A stretch of DNA of 64,000 nucleotides from Oceanospirillaceae bacterium (GTDB taxonomy: Bacteria > Pseudomonadota > Gammaproteobacteria > Pseudomonadales > Balneatricaceae). The stretch's first letter is position 1. Each line of letters opens with the position of its first letter. The stretch is taken from NCBI GenBank assembly GCA_013215375.1, contig JABSRB010000023.1, positions 1 through 64,000 on the forward strand, given 5' to 3'. Under the pieces are notes generated by a model. It was not told the origin of the DNA, made no database searches, and saw only the letters and a list, made by a program, of their open reading frames with translations. This document shows, in pieces, positions 36,484 to 44,213 of the stretch. Both the position numbers and the translations under genes were made by a program.

Positions 36484-37266
36484 TTAAATGGGTAGAGAAA
36501 AAAGTCTAATGCTATTTTGGCGGCTCACTGTCGCTACATGAGAGAGAGGCTGTCGTCTAAATCCTCCAATTGCCTGGGCTATATGTGCTAAATTTGATGG
36601 GGTGTTACTGGCCCTTTTAGCCTTGCCTGTGAGCGTTCTTGGGGTTAGAAATGGCGCATCAGTTTCTATCAATAGTCGATCATCGGGGATGATGTGCACC
36701 ATTTTCTGTAATGTTAGGCCCCGACGCTCATCGCAGATCCAGCCGGTAATGCCAATGTATAAATCTAGCGCTAAATATTGCTCTAGCTCGTATTGGCTGC
36801 CAGTAAAGCAATGCACAACAGCGCCATTTATTTCAGATCTTACATCCTTTAATATTTGGTATTGAGTATCAAAAGCGTCTCTTTCATGCAGAAATAGCGG
36901 CTTTTGACAGTCAATAGCCAGTTCAATCTGTTGCGTAAAAGCTTTGATTTGCGCGCTTGGGCTAGAAAAATTACGATTAAAGTCTAATCCGGTTTCTCCT
37001 ACGGCTACCACCTTTGGGTGCGCGAGAAGGAGTTTTAGTTGTTCGATACTGCGCTGGTTAAATTCGCTGGCATCGTGAGGGTGAGTACCCGCAGTGGCAT
37101 AAAGGCAGCTATAATTTTGGCACAGCGCTAGTGCGCTTTTGCTTGAATTGATATCAGTGCCAGTGACGATTATTTTTTCAACTTCTGCTGCAATAGCAGA
37201 GGTTATCGTTTCGTCTAAATTCTGTGCGAACTTACTGTGGGTGAGATTAGCTCCGATATCTATCAT
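36484..37266 (-). CDS. tatD: TatD family metal-dependent deoxyribonuclease
   Basis: TatD is a metal-dependent nuclease of the amidohydrolase fold, linked to DNA repair and turnover. The 260-residue product has 'MIDIGANLTHSKF', 'TAGTHPHDASE', 'VGETGLDFNRN', 'LFLHERDAFD' and 'LIETDAPFLTPR', covering the metal ligands. The N-terminus 'IDIGANLTHS.F' favours TatD proper over YcfH or YjjV. Its ATG follows the slt stop by one base, so the two are likely cotranscribed. Confidence 0.9.
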   Translation of the reverse strand: MIDIGANLTHSKFAQNLDETITSAIAAEVEKIIVTGTDINSSKSALALCQNYSCLYATAGTHPHDASEFNQRSIEQLKLLLAHPKVVAVGETGLDFNRNFSSPSAQIKAFTQQIELAIDCQKPLFLHERDAFDTQYQILKDVRSEINGAVVHCFTGSQYELEQYLALDLYIGITGWICDERRGLTLQKMVHIIPDDRLLIETDAPFLTPRTLTGKAKRASNTPSNLAHIAQAIGGFRRQPLSHVATVSRQNSIRLFSLPI

Positions 37267-37267
37267 A

Positions 37268-39229
37268 TTAACTTTGGTTGACCGTAAGCTTGCGTCGGTC
37301 TTTAGGGCTGAGCATTTGCGCTTTGCGCCCTGCCAATAAGTCGTAGATTGCCGAGTAAGTCAGTACATTTTGTACGTATTTTCGAGTTTCATCAAAGGGG
37401 ATAGTCTCTATCCAAATATCTAAAGGTAAAGTGCCTCTGGATTTAAGCCAGCGGTCAACTCTATGCGGTCCCGCATTGTACGCAGCGGTGGAATGGGCTT
37501 TGTTGTTGAACCTCTGCATCATCTCGCCTAAATAGGCAGTGCCTAAAGAAATATTGGTTTTAGGGTCATAGAGATCATCTTTATGAGTGTATTTAATGTT
37601 GAATTTTTTAGCGGTCATCTTAGCGGTAGCGGGCATTAACTGCATAAAACCTCTGGCCCCGGCAGGTGAGCGCGCGTATTGATTGTAAGCGCTCTCTTGG
37701 CGGGCGATGGCAACGGGCCAAGTACTGCCTATGCCTTTAGCGGTGCCTAGTTGGGCAAAGAGCTTATTCTGAGATCGTGGAAATCTGATTTCAAGTTCGT
37801 TCCAGCTCTTTAGTTTCGCGGCGATGCGTATTCCTTGTATATACCAGCCCCAGTCAGCCACTATATAAGCGATGGCTAATTTTTGCTGATCACTTAACTG
37901 TTCACGTAGTATTTGCCATTCTCGATATGCTTTAGCGGTATCCCCTGTTTTTACCAACTCAGACATTCGTCTAACGCTAGGTGTCTGTAATAGTTTAGAG
38001 GTAACTTTGGTGGGAATGGATGTTTTCGTATCATTGAGCTGTAGTGGGGTGCCACTGAGTTCAGCGGCAATGAAACTATAAAAATCTCTGTCACGGGATA
38101 AACGGTGGTATTTAGCCTTATATTTTTTTGGATTAGCTCGTTGCTTAGCGGTTTCGAACCAGTATCTCCAACGATTTTTTTGTTGCAGTCCCTCTGGCAT
38201 TTTGCCAATGAGTTGGACGGCTAGAGGCCAGTTTTGAGAAATCAAAGCTAGTCTGGTTTTCCACTCGCTCACCTCGTCATATTTAAAAAGAGGGTCGATT
38301 TTTTGCAAGATTCCTTGGGCTGCTGGGTTGTAATAAGTACTCTTTGCGTATTTGTTGCCAAAGTAGGTGTTTAAATAAGTGCGTTGATCTTTACTAAAAT
38401 TAAATCTTGTTCTGTCACGCAACCAAGTTTTTAAAGCGAGATCTGTTTGTTTTACGCCCAGTTTCCTGATGGCATATGCAGCAATATCTGCATTATGCAG
38501 GGTGTTTTTAGACACAGTGGTTGATTTGCTAATTAAGCTGATGTCTTTTTGTATCTTCCAAAACAAGTTTAGTGAATTGACCTGAGATTTTTTTGTGACA
38601 TGTTTCTGGGCAAATTTAGCGATTTTATAATTTTTATTATTGATGGCTTTCCAACTGCGCTCAAAGGCAATATTTGAACTCGGGTTGTTATGTTTCATCC
38701 AATAACTAAAAACTCGGTCGCAGCTGCCTGGTTGAGATTTACCAACATTCCATAGTTTTTCAGCTTCAGTAAGTACGCTTGCTCCTTGACCAGTATTGAT
38801 TTTAGCTTGTAATTGATAACATTTATAATAGCTGCTGGTGAGGGGGAGGCGTTTATAATTTATCAGGAACTGTTTCCATTGCTTTTTGTTGGCCAATTTT
38901 TGTAAATAACTAGCTTGTGCTTTTTTAGCCAAGGGGGTTTGTTTGTAGGTGTGAGTAAAAGCATCAATTTTATTTTGCGAAATAGAATTGATATCTCTCT
39001 GTATCTGTAATAGCTCCAGATATGGGTGCAGAGGGTAATTTTTAATACGGATAGTGAGTTGATCTGCTAGCTGTACTTTTTTGTCTGTATAGGCTTGTTT
39101 GGCTTTTAAATAAATAGCGCGCTGTTGCTCAAGTGATAGCGGTGCCGCATTGCTTGTGGTGGCCGTTAGGCTGATGCTGATAAAGAGAGTGAAAATGAGC
39201 TTAGAAATAGCTGATCTGTGACTTTTCAA
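37268..39229 (-). CDS. slt: Soluble lytic murein transglycosylase Slt
   Basis: Slt cleaves peptidoglycan glycan strands with formation of 1,6-anhydro-MurNAc. The 653-residue product has a signal peptide ending 'SNA' (about residues 1-28), a long helical U-ring domain, and a C-terminal lysozyme-like domain (about 470-620) with catalytic Glu in 'AIARQESAYNQYA', then 'GARGFMQLMPATA' and 'YNAGPHRVDRWL'. The start is a TTG at 39229. The length is normal for Slt70. Confidence 0.94.
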   Translation of the reverse strand: MKSHRSAISKLIFTLFISISLTATTSNAAPLSLEQQRAIYLKAKQAYTDKKVQLADQLTIRIKNYPLHPYLELLQIQRDINSISQNKIDAFTHTYKQTPLAKKAQASYLQKLANKKQWKQFLINYKRLPLTSSYYKCYQLQAKINTGQGASVLTEAEKLWNVGKSQPGSCDRVFSYWMKHNNPSSNIAFERSWKAINNKNYKIAKFAQKHVTKKSQVNSLNLFWKIQKDISLISKSTTVSKNTLHNADIAAYAIRKLGVKQTDLALKTWLRDRTRFNFSKDQRTYLNTYFGNKYAKSTYYNPAAQGILQKIDPLFKYDEVSEWKTRLALISQNWPLAVQLIGKMPEGLQQKNRWRYWFETAKQRANPKKYKAKYHRLSRDRDFYSFIAAELSGTPLQLNDTKTSIPTKVTSKLLQTPSVRRMSELVKTGDTAKAYREWQILREQLSDQQKLAIAYIVADWGWYIQGIRIAAKLKSWNELEIRFPRSQNKLFAQLGTAKGIGSTWPVAIARQESAYNQYARSPAGARGFMQLMPATAKMTAKKFNIKYTHKDDLYDPKTNISLGTAYLGEMMQRFNNKAHSTAAYNAGPHRVDRWLKSRGTLPLDIWIETIPFDETRKYVQNVLTYSAIYDLLAGRKAQMLSPKDRRKLTVNQS

Positions 39230-39663
39230 GATAACGAACCCTGTCTTGTTGTTAGTAGCTACGGTTTTAAAATAGCTGTCTTTGGTGATACATCCTTATT
39301 CGGTATAGACAGTATCGAAAAGCATAGTGCTACGCAATGGCTTTTTTTGTCGCTTTAACAAGAATGTGCGTTGAGGAGGCTGAGTTTTATGGTCGATAAA
39401 AATACTGTGTTGATGGTGCTGTCAGTTGTAGGTGTAGCGAAATAAAGCCTCTGGGGATGATGGAGTGTAAAACATTTGAAAATTTGATGAATTAGCACTG
39501 ATAAGTGTGGAGATTGTGGGTTAAAATGCCTGCTGTTTTTGCCGTGTCTAAACTTTGGATGCTGCATCTTAATTAGCCTTAAACTTTTAAGGTCTATGCG
39601 AGTATATCCTGTATTAAAACGAGGGTGTATTCGCATATACCTTAATTATTACCGAGATATTTC
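39230..39663. other. Divergent intergenic region slt/uup
   Basis: About 434 bases. It holds a candidate 18-codon ORF (39389-39445) and, upstream of it, a hairpin ending in a run of seven Ts (39318-39348). Promoters for slt and uup must lie here. No other ORF is convincing. Confidence 0.4.
39389..39445 (+). CDS. Candidate leader peptide or small membrane protein upstream of uup
   Basis: An 18-codon ORF starts with ATG at 39389 and ends with TAA at 39445. Its ribosome-binding site GAGGAGG (39373-39379) is nine bases upstream and is a near-perfect match to the anti-Shine-Dalgarno, stronger than that of uup itself. The peptide is hydrophobic in its second half ('VLMVLSVVGVAK'). It lies 218 bases before uup, in the likely 5' leader. 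ABC-F genes are often controlled by upstream peptides, which makes a leader role possible; chance is also possible. Confidence 0.3.
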   Translation: MVDKNTVLMVLSVVGVAK

Positions 39664-41538
39664 ATGCCCTTAATTAGATTAGAAAAAGCCTGTGTTGCAT
39701 TTGGTTCCAGGCCTTTGTTGGAGAAAGTTGATTTTATAATAGACCCTGCTGAACGTGTTGGGCTAGTGGGCCTCAATGGCGCTGGAAAATCTACTCTAAT
39801 GAAAGTGATAACAGGTGAAGTGCATTTAGACTCGGGAGAGGCCTGGATAGACCCAGGTTGCAAAATTTCAGTGTTAGATCAGATGTTGCCTGCCGCCGAT
39901 GAGAGAAAAGTTTGGGATGTGGTGGCAACAGGCTTGTCTGAAGCGGTAACGTTAAGAAAAGAATATGATTTGCTGGTCTGCAATACTGACGATGAAAGTA
40001 TGCGTAAATTAGAAATTTTGCAACATAAGCTAGAAGCCGTTGATGGCTGGATGCTTGAGCAAAGGGTTGAGCGTGTATTGACTCGTCTAAAGCTCGATGG
40101 TGATGTGCTTATGAACTCTTTGTCCGGCGGCTGGCGTCGCAGGGCTGCACTGGGAGCTGCCTTAGTGACAGAGCCTGATTTGCTGTTGTTGGATGAGCCT
40201 ACTAACCACCTAGATATAAGTACCATTGAGTGGCTTGAGAAACAGTTGCTAGATTTTAAGGGCGGGTTATTGTTTGTCTCGCACGATAGATCAATGGTGA
40301 ATGCTCTATCAACCAGAATAATTGAGTTGGACAGAGGGAATTTAACTTCTTTTAAAGGTAACTATGAAAGTTATGTTACCCAAAAAGAAATATTGTTAGA
40401 GCAAGAAGCGCGAAATAATGCATTGTTTGATAAACGTCTTGCTGAAGAAGAAGTCTGGATTAGACAGGGCATTAAAGCGCGTAGAACCCGTAATGAAGGT
40501 CGTGTTAGAGCGCTAGAGAAATTACGTACTGAGCGCACTAGTCGGTTAGAGCGTCAGGGTAAGGCGAGTTTTAATTTTGAAGATGCGGCGCGTTCCGGCA
40601 AGTTAGTGGCTTCACTGGAAAATGTTTCCATAAGCTATGCTGGAAAAGATGTTATTAAAAATCTTGATCTTGCCGTGCAGCGTGGTGATCGCATTGGTCT
40701 GATTGGACCAAATGGAGCGGGTAAAAGTACGTTATTAAAGCTTATTCTGGGTGAGATAACTCCAGATAGCGGCAAAGTAAGCTTTGGTACTAAAATTGAG
40801 GTCGCTTATTTTGATCAGCTAAGAGGTCAGTTAGAACCAGAAAAGTCTGTGGTAGATAATATTGCAGGCGGGCGTGAAATGATCGAAATTAACGGTAAAA
40901 ACAGACATGTTATCAGCTATTTGAATGATTTTTTGTTTGCACCTGAACGGGCTAGAACGCCAGTGAAAGCACTCTCAGGTGGAGAGTGCAACAGAGTGTT
41001 GTTAGCTAAGTTATTTAGCTTGCCAGCGAATGTGTTGGTTATGGATGAGCCCACCAATGACTTGGATGTAGAAACTCTCGAGCTGTTAGAAGAAATATTG
41101 TTAGAGTTTAAGGGCACAGTATTGTTGGTGAGCCACGATAGAGCGTTCTTGGATAATGTAGTGACTAGTTCGTTAGTGTTTGAAGGGGACGGTAAAATTT
41201 CTCCTTACGTAGGCGGTTATAAAGAATGGCTGAGACAAAGACCTAAAGCAGTCCAAGAAACAGCGCGCTCTAAAAGCGGTAAGCCAGTTTTGGTCGAGGC
41301 TAAAGTAGCAGTACCGGTAAAGAAGAAGCTTAGTTATAAGCTGCGTATTGAATTAGAAAAGCTACCTGCATTAATGGAAAGTGCTGAGAAAAAGTTAGAA
41401 GGATTGCAAAAGCAGGTGGCTGCTAAAGGATTTTACCAAAAAGATCACGAATTTGTAGCTGATACATTGGCGCAGTTAGCCGAGGTTGAAAAGCAGATGG
41501 AGTTGTTAATGGAGCGTTGGGTTGAGCTAGATAGTTAA
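39664..41538 (+). CDS. uup: ABC-F ATPase Uup
   Basis: Uup is a soluble ABC-F protein that acts on ribosomes and affects transposon excision. The 624-residue product has two ABC domains with Walker A 'GLNGAGKST' and 'GPNGAGKST', signatures 'LSGGWRRRAALGAAL' and 'LSGGECNRVLLAKL', and Walker B 'LLLDEPTNHLD' and 'LVMDEPTNDLD'. A linker and a C-terminal coiled coil (about 545-624, Lys/Glu-rich) distinguish Uup from the other ABC-F subfamilies. A terminator follows. Confidence 0.93.
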   Translation: MPLIRLEKACVAFGSRPLLEKVDFIIDPAERVGLVGLNGAGKSTLMKVITGEVHLDSGEAWIDPGCKISVLDQMLPAADERKVWDVVATGLSEAVTLRKEYDLLVCNTDDESMRKLEILQHKLEAVDGWMLEQRVERVLTRLKLDGDVLMNSLSGGWRRRAALGAALVTEPDLLLLDEPTNHLDISTIEWLEKQLLDFKGGLLFVSHDRSMVNALSTRIIELDRGNLTSFKGNYESYVTQKEILLEQEARNNALFDKRLAEEEVWIRQGIKARRTRNEGRVRALEKLRTERTSRLERQGKASFNFEDAARSGKLVASLENVSISYAGKDVIKNLDLAVQRGDRIGLIGPNGAGKSTLLKLILGEITPDSGKVSFGTKIEVAYFDQLRGQLEPEKSVVDNIAGGREMIEINGKNRHVISYLNDFLFAPERARTPVKALSGGECNRVLLAKLFSLPANVLVMDEPTNDLDVETLELLEEILLEFKGTVLLVSHDRAFLDNVVTSSLVFEGDGKISPYVGGYKEWLRQRPKAVQETARSKSGKPVLVEAKVAVPVKKKLSYKLRIELEKLPALMESAEKKLEGLQKQVAAKGFYQKDHEFVADTLAQLAEVEKQMELLMERWVELDS

Positions 41539-41579
41539 GCTGATCGCCCAAGGGTACCAAATGCTAAAAAATCTTATAT

Positions 41580-41620
41580 AAGACCACTTGGAATTAGCGT
41601 TTTCTTCGTGGTCTTTATTT
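41580..41620 (+). terminator. Terminator of uup
   Basis: AAGACCAC (41580-41587) pairs with GTGGTCTT (41608-41615) across a 20-base loop, followed by TTTATTT-like sequence. The loop is long, so strength is uncertain. Confidence 0.6.
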
Positions 41621-41686
41621 AGATGAAATAGGCGAGGTTTAACCATCAAGCGTTAAGCGCCATAGCAAAGCGATGGGGCTCTTGGT

Positions 41687-42124
41687 TTAGTCTGAATACA
41701 CTCTAACAGCCAGTACATCGCAGGGTGCACCATGTAGTACGCCGTTTGCAGTTGAGCCTAATAATAACGCGAGGCCATGTCTGCCATGGCTGCCGACTAT
41801 GATTAAATCACTGGATTTTTCTTGTGCGACGCGGTGGATTTCAGATTCAGTATGGCCGGTTATAACCAGCTGGTCGCAAACTGGGTAATTTAGCTTTTGG
41901 CAAAACTGGGCAAGATTGCTAATTGCATGCTCTGAAAGTTGATCTTGGGTTGTCGATAAGTCCATGGGAACGTCGCCTCCATAGGCGAAGCTCAGGGGTT
42001 CTATTACATGTATAACGCTGAGCTCAGCATTATTATTGGTGGCTATATTACATGCCTTATCAATGAGTTGATCGGATTCGTCAGAGAGGTCTACTGCTAA
42101 TAATATTCTAGGATAAACGATCAT
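41687..42124 (-). CDS. Universal stress protein, UspA family
   Basis: The 145-residue single-domain Usp protein has 'RILLAVDLSDES', 'ELSVIHVIEPL' and the ATP-binding loop 'IIVGSHGRHGLALLLGSTANGV' given here for its pattern, 'G2xG9xGS'. The presence of this loop suggests it binds ATP. It is cytoplasmic and stress-linked in other bacteria; the specific role is unknown. It is convergent with uup. Confidence 0.88.
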   Translation of the reverse strand: MIVYPRILLAVDLSDESDQLIDKACNIATNNNAELSVIHVIEPLSFAYGGDVPMDLSTTQDQLSEHAISNLAQFCQKLNYPVCDQLVITGHTESEIHRVAQEKSSDLIIVGSHGRHGLALLLGSTANGVLHGAPCDVLAVRVYSD

Positions 42125-42212
42125 AAAAAATCACCTTGCTGTCTGTGAAAGTATTTAAATTTTAACATAGCTGGCAGAATAATCTAATCATCAATTTTTG
42201 TAGAGTTATTGT

Positions 42213-42716
42213 ATGACCATATTAATCATATCTTTTGTTGTTCTCTCCCTCTTGGGCTCTGTGATGTGGGTTATGCCCACCCCTAGAGATAAATTTTTAG
42301 CTAAGCTGCGGATGGAGGCCAAACGCCTTGGTTTTCAAGTGCAGTTAACCAAGTTAATTTATCCCAGGGAGAAAGGAGAGGTGGAGCCGCGCAAAGTGTC
42401 CACCGTAGCTTATCGTCTGTTACGGGGTAAGATTTCACAAGATGAGCACCATCACTGGAAAAGTTGGCGAGTTGCGAGGTGCGAAGCTAATGCCTGCGAA
42501 GGATTGTCTACGGGATGGGGCTGGGCAGTAGGGGAGCGGACGCTTTCAGAATTACACTTGCAAAAGCTAAACGAGATATTAGCTGCTATTCCTAAAGATG
42601 TCTTGGGGGTAGAGTCAACGCCAATTCAGGTCTCGGTCTTTTGGTCAGAGAAAAAAGAAGCGGATATGCAGCTAATTAAAGAGCAGCTTGGGGTTCTGGT
42701 CGAAAATAAATTATAG
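42213..42716 (+). CDS. Conserved single-helix membrane protein, function unknown
   Basis: Not assigned to a named function. The 167-residue product begins with one membrane helix (about 3-20, 'ILIISFVVLSLLGSVMWVMP'), then 'TPRDKFLAKLRMEAKRLGF', a basic amphipathic stretch, and a soluble C-terminal domain with three His in a row ('EHHHW'). The layout resembles small YajC-like gammaproteobacterial proteins, but I do not claim homology. A DUF1653-like gene follows by about 100 bases. Confidence 0.65.
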   Translation: MTILIISFVVLSLLGSVMWVMPTPRDKFLAKLRMEAKRLGFQVQLTKLIYPREKGEVEPRKVSTVAYRLLRGKISQDEHHHWKSWRVARCEANACEGLSTGWGWAVGERTLSELHLQKLNEILAAIPKDVLGVESTPIQVSVFWSEKKEADMQLIKEQLGVLVENKL

Positions 42717-42816
42717 AGAGATCTCTACATAGCTATTTGAGCTTGATAGGTATGTAGAAGTCTTGTAGAAATTAATGCTCGCTCTTATGTGGGTTGAATT
42801 TTTAGGTTTTAGAAAT

Positions 42817-43047
42817 ATGCAAAATATTGATAGTTTTAAAAAAGGTCGTTACCGTCACTATAAAGGAAATGAGTATCAAGTGGTTGATTTAGTCAAGCAT
42901 TCTGAAACTAATGAGTGGATGGTGTTATATCGACCTAGTTATGGAGAAGGGTTGCTTTGGGTTCGCCCTGTAGAAATGTTTTATGAGCAAGTTGAGCTGG
43001 ATCCTGGCGTTTTCCAAGATCGGTTTTTGTATCTTGGGGATGATTAA
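42817..43047 (+). CDS. DUF1653 family small protein
   Basis: The 76-residue product has the DUF1653 pattern 'GRYRHYKGNEYQVVDLVKHSET' (pattern only), then 'WMVLYRPSYGEG.LWVRP.EMF'. The function is unknown; the fold is a small beta-barrel. The ATG at 42817 is the better start because family members begin just before the GxYrHYKG motif; an ATG at 42775 is also in frame. Confidence 0.8.
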   Translation: MQNIDSFKKGRYRHYKGNEYQVVDLVKHSETNEWMVLYRPSYGEGLLWVRPVEMFYEQVELDPGVFQDRFLYLGDD

Positions 43048-43219
43048 TCGGCTAGGTAGTGTTCATCCAGTATGGAGGTTGTAGCCTGGAAGGCCTTGTT
43101 GTAGGCTGCGATCGATTCTAGATGTAGACGTTTGGTTGTTTTAAAAAACTACATCTAGTAGTAAATGGATAGAGCTAGTAGGGTACTCGCCATAGGCATC
43201 GGTTTTTGGAGAATGATAT

Positions 43220-43927
43220 CTAGTAAAAGTTATCCAGTTCATCGTCTTCGTCAGTAGTATGGGTAAAGGTTTTCTGCGGCTCTAATTTGTTGATCTTTAC
43301 CTGTATATCATCCAACCGTTCCTGTTTTAAAGAATGTGCAACTTGAGCGCGAAACAAAATTGCTTTAGCGTGTTTTAAGTGGGACAGGGCGGTAAGGTTA
43401 TCGCTGTGATCTAAAACACGTTCTGCTTGAGAGCGATGGGCATCTACAACATTTCGAATGTTGAGCCAATACAGTTCACTCATGTAGCTTTTTCCTAATT
43501 TAGTGCTAACGCTTCTTGTTCTTACCATTTGTTTAACTAAACGTTCTGTATAAGATATATATATTTGAATACGCTTTAGCTCGCGGTCATTGTTTAAATG
43601 GCTGGTTGAGGCAAAGGTGCTATCAGTGACTTCCTTTTTTTGATTGATTTGCGTCATGATGTCGGAGTCGGGTGCTAAGGTACTAATCTCTTCTATCTGC
43701 AAAGTGACATGCTGGTTTAGCTTTTCAATTATTTCGGGTTTGCATCCCGCCTCCTTTAAGGCTTTCATTGCCTCTAAGGTACGGGTAGCCTGTTCATTAA
43801 GCCAAGTTAGTCGCTCTTGTCTGTCGCTAGTATCTTGCTCTTTATTAGTGATGAAATAATTAAGCGAGATGGCTAAAACGCCAACGCAGACGATAGCTAT
43901 AATGTAAGCAATATTTTCAATTAACAT
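43220..43927 (-). CDS. Hypothetical membrane-anchored coiled-coil protein
   Basis: Not recognised. The product (235 residues from ATG 43927) has one N-terminal helix (about 5-25) and a long helical, charged cytoplasmic domain with heptad-like stretches. The C-terminus is acidic ('TTDEDDELDNFY'). It stands alone between the DUF1653-like gene and topA. A perfect 10-bp dyad (43957-43980) lies about 30 bases before its start. Confidence 0.6.
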   Translation of the reverse strand: MLIENIAYIIAIVCVGVLAISLNYFITNKEQDTSDRQERLTWLNEQATRTLEAMKALKEAGCKPEIIEKLNQHVTLQIEEISTLAPDSDIMTQINQKKEVTDSTFASTSHLNNDRELKRIQIYISYTERLVKQMVRTRSVSTKLGKSYMSELYWLNIRNVVDAHRSQAERVLDHSDNLTALSHLKHAKAILFRAQVAHSLKQERLDDIQVKINKLEPQKTFTHTTDEDDELDNFY

Positions 43928-43956
43928 ACTGTCCAATGTGTAAGACTCAGGGCTTG

Positions 43957-43980
43957 ATTGTATTACAAGCGTAATACAAT
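43957..43980. promoter_or_regulatory. Perfect dyad upstream of the coiled-coil gene and topA
   Basis: ATTGTATTAC (43957-43966) and GTAATACAAT (43971-43980) form a perfect 10-bp inverted repeat with a 4-base spacer. Size and symmetry fit a dimeric repressor site for the divergent genes. The cognate regulator is not known. Confidence 0.4.
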
Positions 43981-44213
43981 CGAGGGGGATATAAATTGAT
44001 TATAATAGAAGTTATCTAAATAAGGGAAGTGTTCGCGATTAAATTCATATCGGAAATCAAACTGTGCGGGGGAAATTCGCTTTAGCGAGCGGTTTCTGCG
44101 CAAAATAGCAGTTATTTTGAATATTAATACAATATTTATAGGCTCAAGCTTGACCCGGGGCCTATAAGCACATATATATGCACCAAAGTTTATAGCTCAT
44201 CTAATCTGGGAAA

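Noticed and set aside
39355-39636. A 93-residue minus-strand ORF upstream of uup
   Set aside because: Its composition is low-complexity and His-rich, it has no ribosome-binding site and it would cross the uup leader.
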